64,000 bases of DNA from Nematopogon swammerdamellus. Lineage: Eukaryota > Arthropoda > Insecta > Lepidoptera > Adelidae. The stretch's first letter is position 1, and each line of letters starts with the position of its first letter. The position numbers and the translations under genes were made by a program. The notes beneath the pieces were generated by a model that had not been told where the DNA came from, searched no databases, and saw only the letters and a program-made list of their open reading frames with translations. The stretch spans positions 24,893,349 to 24,957,348 of the forward strand of contig OX336339.1 of NCBI GenBank assembly GCA_946902875.1, given 5' to 3'. Shown here piece by piece: positions 41,273 to 52,480 of the stretch.

Positions 41273-42090
41273 CCTTAAGAGTCCGCAATACCTCACATTG
41301 CTTTTTTTTATGGAAACTGACACGGTTTGCTACATCACCTACAACCTCCGTGATGTCAGCCCATAACAGCGGGTGAACTAGGTGTCATGTCAGTGCTTCT
41401 CTTCTTTACATGCTGCTCTGTTATAACAACAATACTACAGCAATATCTCGGTAGTAAAATATGGTAAACTTGAGTACTAATCCTAGGTATCATGTTTGGC
41501 GAAAACATGATTCCTATAAATTTTCTAGCTACATCATTAATACCACGAAAATTAAGTAGAAAAATATTTTTAGAATACTTACAGTTTTTTTTCAAATGAT
41601 AGAATACTTACAGTTATTCAAATGTTACTGCACACGGTATCAAATCCCATATTCGTCTAAAAGAATTTGTTATCTTGTTTTTGACGAGCGACGAGCGTTT
41701 TCCTTTAATGTACGGAACCATAATTGCAAAGTTATATCCAAACCGTACAATAAAACCATCATGAAATTTTCATAATAACTGATTTCAATATAAAGCAGAT
41801 CCTATGTTCCTTACAAATTATCTATATTAAAAAAAATAACGATGATTTTCACGGTAAATAAAAACAATAAAATAAACTATCGCGCGATACAATCATTTTT
41901 GCACATTATATTTTTACTTTAAGTACCCATCCGACAATAATGTAGGTCTAGGTGAACTACATTACTGCACGCTTCGCTTTGACCTCGCGTGACCGCTAGC
42001 ACTAGTGTGCGAGCGGGATAGAGAATGAGTTGGCGCGAAGAAGTGGAGCGAAATAAGAATTCGAACTGCCGTATTACCGACTCTTAAAGA
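41273..42090. mobile_element. K element, copy 1, with SINE insert
   Basis: TIRs 'cttaagagtccgcaatacct' (left) and, reverse complemented, 'ctttaagagtcggtaatacg' (right). The interior (gcttcgctttgacctcgcgtg; gtgtgcgagcgggatagaga) matches copy 2 at 55568-56549. A SINE-A tail (41302-41402, minus) interrupts it. No transposase recognised. Confidence 0.75.
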
Positions 42091-42510
42091 TATTGTAGTT
42101 TTAAACTAAACAATTTATTACAATCACTTTTCCTTATGTCAAGATGGAGAATTTCCTTCTCCTCCATCCAATGTAAAAACAAAATTGGACATATTTAAGG
42201 GTCTACTACTATACGAATGCGGAGTAAAGAATAAAGAATTATGTAAATTACAACATGTGAATCATATGAATATCTATAAAAATTGACACAATTTACATAG
42301 TAAAATTGAAATGACTACCACCAGAGTTAGGGTAGAGCTGGGTAGTTCGTGCCGAAATCAGATTGTGCCACTTCCCGACTGACGCGCTGAGATCTGATTG
42401 AATATCCGGTCGCGTTATAACCCCAATTGCGATACCGTGCCATTAGGTCCAACCTCTCCTCTCTATACGGATACAAAATAAACCATACATCGATGGACAA
42501 ATGGATGAAT
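42091..42510. other. Unassigned sequence
   Basis: Nothing recognised. Confidence 0.35.
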
Positions 42511-42721
42511 TAAATTACAAATAAAAAAATTCCCGACCCTTAAAAAGTCAAAAATAATTTCCGTTTACTTACTTAAAGGAGTCGAGGGACCGCTTTTATA
42601 TTTTAGTTTTTATATTTTATTTAGATTGCTGATTATACTGGGCTAGAGGAGAACACAGCCGAGGGTACTATGCGGCCATCTTACATGATGGCTGGCACCA
42701 ACCCAATCGGCTACAATTTGA
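42511..42721. repeat. H-repeat arm and SINE-B fragment
   Basis: 42515-42615 is one H arm (aatttccgtttacttactta). 42629-42721 is a minus SINE-B core piece (ggctagaggagaacacag, tgcggccatcttacat). Confidence 0.65.
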
Positions 42722-42843
42722 AAAAAAAAAATTATATATATTATATAGAAATATTTTATTTTCGCTAACAATGAAAATACATTTAATTTATTAAGGGGGC
42801 ACGAGAAAATTTAATTATTAAATTAAAAAAACTTAATGTAATG

Positions 42844-43131
42844 TTTAGGTTTCCACACCCCGGACGGAAGCCTGCTATTACTAAGCCTACGATATCTGTC
42901 TGTCTCTCAGTCCGTCTGTCTGTCCATCCGTCCGTCCGATGGCTGTATCTTCGGAAATGTAATAGCTAGCCGGTTGAAATTTTCACAGAATATATTAAAT
43001 AACAAATTATTTTAAAAAAATTAAGTGAAAAATAGGGGGTTTCCATACAAGAAACGTTTTTTTTCCAATGTTTTTTTTTTGTGGTGGGAAAACCTCCGTG
43101 CTCGAGTCCGACTCGCACTTGGCCCCTTTTT
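42844..43131 (-). repeat. GTCY repeat
   Basis: 'taggtttccacaccccgg', (GTCY)n at 42895-42940, and the complement of the 5' end (cgagtccgactcgcacttgg). Confidence 0.85.
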
Positions 43132-43445
43132 AACAACCTCGAAGTCTACACTAAATATAAAAATAATTATTAACCATGTTTTTATAATACATAATTTCCA
43201 CAGACTTTCACATGCATAAATAACACATCATCGGTTTTTACTATAACATTCATACATACATACATACCACACGCTGTATCCCGACATTCGGGGTAAGCAG
43301 AGTAATCGGAGTTGTGCTGCAGGTACTCTTGCAAATTACAACATAACACCGACCACTACGTTTAGAAGAGTATTCGAACAAGATAGCTATCAAACAGCAA
43401 GTAAGGCACGAAGACCCACCAGTTGCATGATTCGGTGGATGGATC
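43132..43445 (-). repeat. C repeat, 5'-truncated
   Basis: (CATA)n at 43250-43265, 'accacacgctgtatcccgac', 'cagcaagtaaggcacgaaga'; ends at 'catgattcggtgg'. Confidence 0.7.
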
Positions 43446-43639
43446 GTTTAGTATAAACAGAAATATTTTAGAAAAGACAATTTTAGAGATAAATAAGCAA
43501 CAGCTACGTATTAAAAGGTTGTACAATGCAGCAAGGACACACCGGATATGAAAGGGACAGGAAGGATGCTATATTCTGCTACCGGATATTAACTTTACCC
43601 GGGCTTCGTACGTGCCCATGAGAAGCAAATTATGTTACA

Positions 43640-43920
43640 GTACCCTGAGCGACCGGCTTCGCTCGGCGTCTTTAGAGTTTGCCGTGGGAATGTGAACAAT
43701 GTCACGTAGTGCCATCTGTTGTTAAGTAGCGAATATATTGATATTAGCTACTAAACAACACATGCCAATACATGGCATTGTTAACATGACGAAAATTATG
43801 TTTTCGTGCGGAACCCTCTCCACGCGTGGTCGACTCGCACTTGACCGCTTTTTTTATTGTTCGCTTTGTTTATTTTTAGGTTTCCGTATCCCGTACGGAA
43901 GCCTATTACTAAGCCTACGC

Positions 43921-43951
<31 letters not shown>

Positions 43952-44159
43952 CCGAGGGCTGTATCTCTTGAACCGTAATCCGTTGTAATTTTCACAGAAT
44001 ATGTGTTATTATGGCGGATATAACAACAAATAATAAAAAATAGAAAACGTAAAAAATTAAGGAGGGTTTCCATACAAGAAACGTGTTTTTTTTTCAAGGT
44101 TTTTTTTGTGGTGCGGAAACCTCAGTGCGCAAGTCCTACTCGCACTTGGCCGGTTTTTG
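43640..44159 (-). repeat. GTCY repeats, adjoining head and full copy
   Basis: 43800-43857 is a 5'-end piece (ggtcgactcgcacttgacc). 43873-44159 is a complete minus copy with (GTCY)n at 43921-43953. Confidence 0.8.
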
Positions 44160-44914
44160 TTACATAATATAATGTAAGACCCAATTGCTCGTACCAGGAT
44201 TATCATCTGATTATAGTTCCACGAATCTTAGGATTATCTGACGGATATAGAAGAAATATCCGCAGATTAAGGTGGAAATAAGACTCAAACCGTGCTACCC
44301 GAGCACTGATGATTGAAACACGAACCGTATGCAGATGTAAATAGGTGCGAGATTCATTCTACTCGTGCGGTGGCTGATACGTCGCGCAGACGATGAACGT
44401 TTGCGCGAAAATCACACTATTTATTAAATTTCACGTGTTGGAAAGATGGAACAAAATATTTATTTCGCTACGATTGTAGGGAAAAATATTATCTATATTT
44501 CTATGAGGGTCTTGTATTGAAACAATTTATGCTTCTCAAGATAATTTAACTTGAATGTACAATTTTCGTACTTTTCGTTATTTTTTGGAGATTTATTTAT
44601 CACCTTTTCAAAGTAGTAAAATATATTTTTTTTCGTTACGTTTGTTAATTAAATATCAATACATAACATCTATTTTTTACAGATTTTTTATCTTTACCAA
44701 TAGCTCAATAATTTCGTTTAAAGTTGACGTTGTCGTTTGAAGTTGAGTTAATGGAACCGCAGGATAATTCTGCTACGCGCAATTGAGCCGAAGGCTGTTT
44801 CGTTTAAATTTTTATGCTTTCGATTTATTAGTAATTAATCCTGGAAATTATAGGGCTATGGTTAAAATTAAAATGTATTTATTCAACTAGCTAGAATGTA
44901 GAATAATGTTTTCA
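44160..44914. other. Unassigned AT-rich sequence
   Basis: No gene or repeat recognised. Confidence 0.4.
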
Positions 44915-45188
44915 TTTTTAGGGTTCCGTATGGGACCCTATTACTAAGCCAACACCGTCTGCCTGTCCTACCTTTAGAGGGTTGCATATTTTGAAACCGT
45001 AATAGGTAGCCGATTAAAATTTTCACAATATATTATGACAGAACAAATACTAAAAATACCGGCCAAGTGCGAGTCGGACTCGCGCACCGAGGTTTCCGTA
45101 CCACAAAAAAAAAAACACATTGAAAAAAAAACACGTTTCTAGTATGGGATTAAATTATTTACTTTTTAAATTTTTAATATTTGTTGTT
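44915..45188. repeat. GTCY repeats; second copy split by the LINE
   Basis: 44915-45056 is a minus partial copy. 45057-45188 is the 5' half of a plus copy (ccggccaagtgcgagtcgg to aatatttgttgtt), whose 3' half is at 50905-51088. Confidence 0.85.
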
Positions 45189-45206
45189 TAGTTGTTTAGT
45201 TGTTGT

Positions 45207-45244
45207 CAGCGCGCCGTCTCACTTTACCGTGAGACGGCGCGCTG
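45207..45244 (+). repeat. Perfect 16-bp hairpin in LINE leader
   Basis: Arms 'cagcgcgccgtctcac' (45207-45222) and 'gtgagacggcgcgctg' (45229-45244) with loop 'tttacc', about 20 bp inside the element's 5' border. Confidence 0.95.
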
Positions 45245-45444
45245 AACGGACGCCTACATCGACGCTCTCCGATTGCGGTACGTGGAAGTACAGTAAACCA
45301 AATAACTTACGCCTTACACATCACACTACCAAACTCCACAGTTGCATCAACGGAGACTTACCTTGTCATTTCTACACACCGAGCGAGTATACGCAAGCCG
45401 TGTCAAACCCGATCACATCTACCTACTACAGACGCTTAGGCAGC

Positions 45445-46512
45445 ATGGTGAAACTGATCTGCATCCGAGAGGACGGAGAAATATTCGAAGAAGATGCGCT
45501 TACCTGCTCCTCCTGCAGAAGCCATTACCACTTTGGGTGCGCAGGAATCTCTGAAGCCAAATTCAGAAAAATAAAGCAAAAAGCTAGGACAGAATTCAAG
45601 GGACCCTGTTGCGTAACTCCTGACGGCAACGTGTCTCCGGCGATAGATCTTCCCCTCACAAGATCAGGAATGGCCGCCTCCAGGCTTGCTGCAAAAAACC
45701 TAACGCCAACCAGGTCCACCGAATCTATTCCTAACTCAGTCTCGAAGGAGTCAGCTGCGACAATCATAGTGAGTGCCGATTCTTTTGCTAAAATGCAAGC
45801 AGACATCTCGAAAATCCTCATAAAACAAGAGGAAATACTGAAAAACTACGTCGAATACAAAAAACTATGCGACTTCTTAAACGAAAAATATGATAGCCTA
45901 GAAAAACAGATAACTGAACACTCAGCGAAAATAAAGAAACTGGAAAAGCAATCCATCGGAGAAGAAGTAAAACATAAATTGAGCCATATTCAAATAGAAA
46001 ACGAAGATCTCAAGCAAGAATTGCTTTCAACATCGTTGGAGATTAAGGGAATACCAATCACCGTCGAAGAAGACCTGAATAAGATCGTCGAAAAAGTAGC
46101 CAAAGCCATAAAAACTGACTTTAAATTGGACCAAATATCGGCTATAAGTCGCGAAAATGGAAAGAAACCAAACAGAGCTATTATTGTAAAATTTTTGTCG
46201 GAAGAAAAGTGCAAAGACTTCATTAAGAGCGCGAGATGGAAGAGGGATCTCAAATCAAGTAACATAACTCTACAGGACCAAACGGAGTCGCCGGTGTTCA
46301 TAAATCACCTTTTGACTCAGAGGCGAAAACAACTCCTTTCAACTGCGAAAAAAAACACTAAAGCAAACGGTTGGAAGTTTGCCTGGGCTAAAAACGGACA
46401 AGTGTATGTTAAGAAATCAGAATCCAAGGAAGATAAGGCCTGGATAATTAAGCACGAAAAAGATCTGGATAAGTTTTTTCCCAGTAATGAAAGCTCCAAC
46501 AACACTTCCTAA
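45445..46512 (+). CDS. LINE ORF1 protein
   Basis: Starting at the first in-frame ATG (45445) this gives 355 aa. The frame is open back to 45181, but with no earlier ATG and through the leader hairpin. Residues ~18-55 form a PHD/zinc-finger-like cluster (CSSCRSHYHFGC..., ending GPCC). About 110-200 is a lysine/glutamate-rich coiled coil (ILIKQEEILKNYVEYKKLCD). About 200-330 resembles the ORF1p RNA-binding region of CR1/L1-like elements (LEIKGIPITVEEDL; NRAIIVKFLSEEKC). The predicted role is RNA binding and chaperoning in the retrotransposition particle. The frame is intact; ORF2 follows after about 480 bp. Confidence 0.82.
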   Translation: MVKLICIREDGEIFEEDALTCSSCRSHYHFGCAGISEAKFRKIKQKARTEFKGPCCVTPDGNVSPAIDLPLTRSGMAASRLAAKNLTPTRSTESIPNSVSKESAATIIVSADSFAKMQADISKILIKQEEILKNYVEYKKLCDFLNEKYDSLEKQITEHSAKIKKLEKQSIGEEVKHKLSHIQIENEDLKQELLSTSLEIKGIPITVEEDLNKIVEKVAKAIKTDFKLDQISAISRENGKKPNRAIIVKFLSEEKCKDFIKSARWKRDLKSSNITLQDQTESPVFINHLLTQRRKQLLSTAKKNTKANGWKFAWAKNGQVYVKKSESKEDKAWIIKHEKDLDKFFPSNESSNNTS

Positions 46513-46992
46513 AAAAATATTTTATTACCATAAGTCGTTTAATATTATTCAAACCAAAAGTTGTTGTCGCCAGTGTACGCGAAGACTTGTGTTTGTGTGG
46601 CGATCACGCACACCTATTCGATCTACCAAAAAAACACTCTACAAGTTCGACCGAGGTGATCGCGACGAAACCTGCAACTACCCGCAACAACTCCAAATCC
46701 TATCGAACCACAGAATAGTTAAAACTAAAGAAACTCCACTACTTTATTTTATATGTCTTATTATCATAATTGTTTATATTTGTTACGAAACTAACTTATT
46801 AAAAATACCTACTTATAGTTTATACTTAATACCAACGCACAGTTGGTGCTATTTAGCTAAATTGTGTTATGACGTCGGTGAATTAAATATTACATACACA
46901 TACAAATACCATACATTATGCGTTCTGATTAGATCATTACAACATCAAACTCCTTATTCTTACACTCATACCAATACTACTGTCATAAATAA
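46513..46992 (+). other. LINE inter-ORF spacer
   Basis: AT-rich. A stop-free frame spans 46487-47095 (202 codons, partly hydrophobic, e.g. LLYFICLIIIIVYICY), overlapping the ORF1 end by 26 nt. No known domain; see findings. Confidence 0.6.
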
Positions 46993-48240
46993 CGTACACT
47001 TACTCATTCTACTCCTTGCACTCTTTATCATTCTAACTATCGCTACACAGCACACTTACTTATTCTCAGGAAAGGCGATTTCAATAGTGAAATAGAAAAA
47101 GATATTGAAAACATCTCATCCATAAATTCGGTCATAGTAACACAACCCGAATGGTGTAACGAACACATATCAAATAAATCCAAGTTCAAAATGCTCTGCC
47201 AAAACATCAGAAGCATAAACAAAAATTTTGAAAACCTAACCGTACTCTTAAACCGAATGACCATTGATTTAGATGTTATCATACTAACAGAATGTTGGAT
47301 TAACAACATTCATACATTTCAGCCAAAGCAGATAAGCGGATACAACGCATACTGTACAACCAGACACTTCAACAAAAGCGATGGGATAGTGGTGTATGTA
47401 AAAAACTCTCTTTCCGTACTTGTATCTGAGCCGAAAATTATGGATTCAAATTGTCTTAAATTGGAAGTAGGTAATAACACCTCAATTATAGCCATTTATA
47501 GACCACCCAGCTTTGCAAACACAGATAACTTCCTCGAATCTCTCAGTAATTTACTTCGTGCAAATAACTCCAAATCTGAAGTTATATTAGCAGGTGATAT
47601 AAATATAGATATCTGCGAAGAAACTACAGATAACAGTGCTGAGTCATACCTATGTATTCTTGCGGAACACGGACTCGTCGCCGCTATTACCAAACCTACA
47701 AGGGCAAATGCATGTCTTGACCACATAATGGTACGTAGTAAAGCCGAAGCTACCGCAATCATATGTCAAACGGCTATTACTGACCATTTTCCCGTATTAA
47801 TATCAGTCGGCTCCAGTAATGAACATAAAGTAAATCAAAATAACAAACGTCTCGTAAAAATTATTAATTATGAATCTATACAAAAAACATTAGAAAACTA
47901 CAGCTGGAATGATATTTTAGGGTGTCAAGATGTTGATGAAGCCGTCGAAAAGTTCACAGATATCTTACAGAAACTACAAAATCAACACACTGTCAACAAG
48001 ATAGTACCCAGAAATAAAATAAACCTGAAAAGCTGGATCACACCTGGAGTTATTAAATGCATTGCTAAACGCGATCGCTTACACCTGCGTGCCAGGAAAA
48101 ATAAGCATGACGTGGAACTACAAATTTACTATAAAAAGTACAGAAACATCTGTAACAGAGCCACTAGAGCGGCCAGAGAATTGTACTTGAAAGGGGATCT
48201 AAAAACGCAAATGACCCTAAAAGAACATGGCAAATCATAA
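46993..48240 (+). pseudogene. LINE ORF2, endonuclease half (5' of frameshift)
   Basis: The open frame starts after a stop at 46990-46992; the first ATG is 47191 (MLCQNIRSIN). APE-type endonuclease motifs are in order: QNIRSINKNF, LTECW, AIYRPP, GDINIDI, LDHIMV, ITDHFPV. After the endonuclease comes a linker (YYKKYRNICNRATRAARELY) that leads into the RT domain in related elements, but here the frame ends at GKS-stop. Reading the next frame from about 48195 continues as NDPKRTWQIIKEAAYLP into the RT, so one base has been lost or gained near 48190-48200. It would nick target DNA for target-primed reverse transcription. Confidence 0.85.
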
Positions 48241-50051
48241 AAGAAGCGGCATACCTTCCAGTGAAATCCAATACTGTACCGACTGACCTACTTAGTATAT
48301 GTAGCGATCACCTCAGTTCAGTAAACTCAGTTAATGAATACTTCTGCTCAGTTGGCAGTAACTTAGCTACAAAAACACTAGATACCCTGAAAACATCAGA
48401 ACATGATTTAGCCAAAAAAATCAAATGTTCTGCCAAGAACTCAAACTCTTTTTACTTGAAACCCACTGATTATAGTGAAATTTTCACTATCGTACGAAAA
48501 CTTAGGGGTGGCAGCGCAGCAGGATGCGACCAGTTGACATCTCAATTTATAAAACAAACCATCACCTTTATCTCGGAACCCCTCACACATATTATAAATT
48601 TGAGTTTTTCGACCGGAACGTTTCCTGCGAATTTAAAAAAAGCCTTGGTATGCCCCATATTTAAGAATGGAGACAAAAAACTAAGTTCAAACTACAGGCC
48701 AATATCTCTTCTACCCATCTTGGCTAAAATATTAGAAAAGGTAGTAAAAAATCGCCTGAGCAAGTTCCTGGAGTCCAACAACCTAATATCAGGAAATCAG
48801 TTCGGCTTTCAAAAAAAGAAGTCGACAGAGGATGCAGTCCGTGATCTCACTAACCATATCTCCAAAAGTCTCGACAACAGACAACGCAGCATCGGAGTCT
48901 TTGTGGACCTTGCGAAGGCTTTCGATACCGTGTCTGTCCACATATTATTGAGTAAAATGGAAAGGCACTATGGAATCAGAGGTCTGCCATTAAATTGGTT
49001 TACATCATATCTTACAAAGAGAAGCCAAAAAGTTAAAATCGGTGATACTCATAGTAAGGAAAGTAATATCTTATTTGGCGTTCCACAAGGAAGTGTTTTG
49101 GGACCGCTGCTTTTCATCATGTATATAAACGATTTGTGCACACAACAGATCCCTGGGTGTAAGATCGTCACCTTTGCTGATGACACAGCCCTAGTGTTTA
49201 CTGCCTCCTCGTGGAACGAGGCTTCTATACTTGCAGAAAGAGGAATTGTTCAACTAAAAAAATTGCTCGATCGAAACCTCTTAACACTTAATGCAGACAA
49301 AACTAAATTTATCTGTTTTTGTATAAACAAATCCTCACTTCCAGCCGAGAACGTTTTCTTAAAAATACATACATGCACAAACTATAATTTTGGAAGTAAC
49401 AGCCAGTGTGACTGTTACAGTTTAGAACAAGTAAAAATTATAAAATATCTGGGTCTACAATTAGATTATAGATTGTGCTGGGACACACATTTACTCTCAC
49501 TAGCCAGAAAAACAAGGAAATTAATCTACGTTTTTAAGGGTCTTAGAAACATAGCGGATACTCAGCTCCTAAAAACTATTTACCTAGCCTTGTGCCAATC
49601 GCGATTGACATATTGCATCACATGTTGGGGAGGAGCCGCCAAATCGCATCTAATTTTACTAGAGAGAGCCCAACGGGTTATTCTAAGAGTAATGTTAAAA
49701 AAACCTTTCAGGTACCCCACTCATGACCTGCTAAAAGAGTGCCGCTTTTTAAGTATACGTAAACTATTCATTGCCGCAGCCATTAAACAAGCTCACCTAC
49801 ATCAGAACATTGAGAAGGTACAATCCCACCGGCACAACACACGGCACGCTCTGCAAATTTCTGTGCCTGCTGCATCTACCACTTTCGGTCAACGCTTCAT
49901 TTGGTTTTTGGCACCATTCTTATATAAAAAAATTGATAAAATTTGTTCAATTGGTTTACTAAGCAGTCATAAATTTAAAAAAGTAGTATATGATTGGTTA
50001 TTGAATATAAAATTTATAGAGGCAGAGGACCTACTATCTATAATGAGATGA
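48201..50051 (+). pseudogene. LINE ORF2, reverse transcriptase half (3' of frameshift)
   Basis: About 596 aa counted from 48261. RT motifs: GGSAAGCDQL (83-92), YRPISLLP (145-152), FGFQKKKST (181-189), VFVDLAKAFD (213-222), GVPQGSVLGPLLFIMYINDL (273-292), the catalytic FADD (305-308), LNADKTKF and IIKYLGLQLD, then a C-terminal region with LERAQRVILR. All catalytic aspartates are present, so the domain itself is intact; it is separated from its endonuclease by a frameshift at ~48195. The motif set fits the CR1/jockey group. The stop at 50049-50051 is followed by a 3' UTR. Confidence 0.88.
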
Positions 50052-50173
50052 TATAGACAAATTAAAAATATAATGTAACTAAATATTTCCTCAAGTGTAT
50101 CAAATACAACACTATATTTTATATAAGTAAAACACACTTCTTATAGTATTAATTATAGTATATTTATGTGAGT

Positions 50174-50460
50174 GAAAAAAAAAAAAAAAAAAACATAAAT
50201 AAATAAATACAATTAAAATCAAATAAAGAACAAAGTCAAATATTCTAATATATACCTAATATTCTAAATGTTTTTCTTTTTCTTTTTAAATATTCATATA
50301 TTCTGAGGAGAAAAAGAAAAAGATAAATTCCAATATTCTAATATAAATAGATATGTACTTCTTTTTCATGGGAAACTAGACATAGTGCTATCTGTTCAGA
50401 CATTATGTATTCTCTGACTGAATGTGAACTCTTTTTTTGTCCCATCCCATCACTTCTTAC

Positions 50461-50507
<47 letters not shown>

Positions 50508-50580
50508 CCTACACGCGCGCGCGCGCTCACCCGCACACACACACACACACCCTCACACAAACACAAACACACACACATGT
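50174..50580 (+). repeat. Poly-A run and CA/CG microsatellite in LINE 3' UTR
   Basis: A20 at ~50175-50195. (CA)n at 50466-50506, (CG)n at 50513-50525 and a second (CA)-rich block to 50577. Confidence 0.9.
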
Positions 50581-50904
50581 AAGTTTGATTGAAAGAAGAA
50601 GGTAGATATTAGATTAGATCCTAGATTTTAAAATGGTAAAATAACGAATGCCTATAAGACGGCCAATTGGGCCAGTTTAGGCACAAGTGTACAAAATTAA
50701 GTGAACACAACAAGGTATGCTCTCGTTCGCCCTACTGTATTTTCATCTATCTAACTTCAAGTACTTACTGTTTCTTCTGTAAATTGGAGGAGATAAGTAG
50801 CGTTTAAGTAATGAATGAATGACAAGTTAGATTTAAGAAAATTGTATAAGTACATATGTAAATCTTGTTTTTGGTACAATAAATAAGTTTTTGTTTTGTT
50901 TGTT

Positions 50905-51088
50905 TGTTTTTTTGTTATATCCGCCATAATAACAAATATTCTGTGAAAATGTCAACGGGCTACCTATTACGGTTCAAGAGATACAGCCCTCGGACAGACA
51001 GACAGACAGACGGACGGACGGACGGACGGACAGATAGACAGACGGCGTAGGCTTAGTAATAGGCTTCCGTACGGGATACGGAAACCTA
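50905..51088 (+). repeat. GTCY repeat, 3' half
   Basis: 'ttgttatatccgccataata', 'gggctacctattacggttca', (GACA/GACG)n at 50993-51041 and terminal 'cttccgtacgggatacgg'. It continues the copy begun at 45057. Confidence 0.9.
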
Positions 51089-51242
51089 AAAAAGGTTAAA
51101 ACATTAAGTGTTTGTGTGTAATTTTTTTAATGTTTTGTTTTTGCTCTATCGTAAAAATGGTAATACATAAAATAGTCCAACTTCGTGTGGCTATAGTGCA
51201 AATTCTAAAGTAAAACAAAAAAAATAATAATAAAAACTGATC

Positions 51243-51334
51243 AAATGCGAAAACACAATTTTTTTGGTAAATACATTGTGTGGTGGTACGGAACCCTCGG
51301 TGCGCGAGCCCGACTCGCACTTGCCCGGCTTTTC
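51243..51334 (-). repeat. GTCY repeat 5' end
   Basis: 'gtacggaaccctcggtgcgc' and 'cgagcccgactcgcacttg'. Confidence 0.75.
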
Positions 51335-52329
51335 AAATGTAATAATATTATTTGTTATCAAACTCTGACAAGTAAGCACAATTTAGAATAATTAAATCCA
51401 TCAATACCTAACTTAAGACTACTGTCAATTCGTCTATTATTACCGTGTTAAGTTGTCAGCGCCCTCTGTGAAGATTACATTTAAGATAATGGCTCAGTAA
51501 TCACCGGCGGTGATTTATCATAGCGCGGCGACGCTATCGCAGCCATTCCTGTCCATTAAGCAGACTCCGCACTTCTATGCACTTACCCCGCATAACCCTT
51601 TTTCATCCCACGAGGGAGTGTGGGTTGGTTGGGTGCGTTCGGAAATGCCTATGGTTGAATAAATAGTTTTTAGGCTTGATAAATTTAAATGTTATTTATT
51701 TACAAGGCGTTCAAATGATCATTATCGAAGCGGCATGTAATAAAGAGTTCGTGTTTTCCCTCCATTTCAATCTAACCAGCGCGACCAAAGGGAAGCACTG
51801 AAATAGCAGCTAGTTTATCAACGTGCTATGGGCTAACATGAGGGTTGTTTCAACAGTGTCGATCTCCATAAAAATAAACATAAAATCAAAACATAACAAA
51901 ATTACGTTTAGTAATCTATTTGCCTGCGAACATACTGCTGTAAGTTAAATTAATTCCATTGCTATAATTAAAAGTGTTGGTGTTTTGTGAAGTACATGCA
52001 AGTGTTGTCGTCGTCATTTGTCAAAATTGTGTTACATTTATGTAACAATGTTTAAAAATGTCAATTGGTAAATAATATAATTCTATTAAATATATCTTTG
52101 GAAATTAGAAACTTTTTTTTATTTTATCTTCACAACAATACGTAAGGTAGGTATAAAAAAGTACGTCAAAATTTGTTTTATGTCTCAACTAAATGCTGCG
52201 GGCGCGATTAGTCATCCGCATCGCAGATGAGTTCCGTGGCCAGGCACTCTGATAGGGATCTTCATGAAAATTTCAGGCATCTCTCTGTCTATCTTTCTGT
52301 AACAACATCAAGTTTCCATGTAATTTGAA
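51335..52329. other. Unassigned sequence with a diverged SINE-A
   Basis: 51735-51876 (+) is a degraded SINE-A tail (agagttcgtgttttccctcc ... tctccataaaaat). Otherwise no gene or repeat recognised. Confidence 0.5.
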
Positions 52330-52480
52330 GTATTGTATTGTATTGTATTGTTTATTGATCATTCATTATGGCAGTTAGACTGCGCTCGAACTTGTCACAA
52401 TTTGTTCTATCCGGTTCGATTACACCCACGAAGAAGAACCGACAAGAAACTTCGCAGGGTACCTACTTAAAACTTTAAAT
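52330..52480 (-). repeat. J repeat with (TTGTA)n tail
   Basis: Minus strand: 'cgaagtttcttgtcggttct', 'gaacaaattgtgacaagttc', 'atgatcaataaacaat', then pentanucleotide ATACA repeats, a LINE-like 3' terminus. Confidence 0.7.

Larger units (their letters stand above)
45189..50904 (+). mobile_element. CR1/jockey-type LINE, near full length
   Basis: Two-ORF non-LTR retrotransposon of about 5.7 kb. It has a 5' leader with a perfect hairpin, ORF1 (zinc finger, coiled coil, RNA-binding-like region), an AT-rich spacer, ORF2 (APE-type endonuclease then reverse transcriptase) and an 850-bp 3' UTR with CA/CG microsatellites, ending '..caataaataagtttttg' with TTTG/TTTTG repeats. The 3' end is a short tandem repeat rather than pure poly-A, as in CR1-like elements. 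Limits are set by the interrupted GTCY repeat on both sides. ORF2 has one frameshift, so this copy is probably inactive. Confidence 0.88.

Noticed and set aside
45990..46301. Minus-strand open frame opposite LINE ORF1
   Set aside because: Shadow of ORF1.
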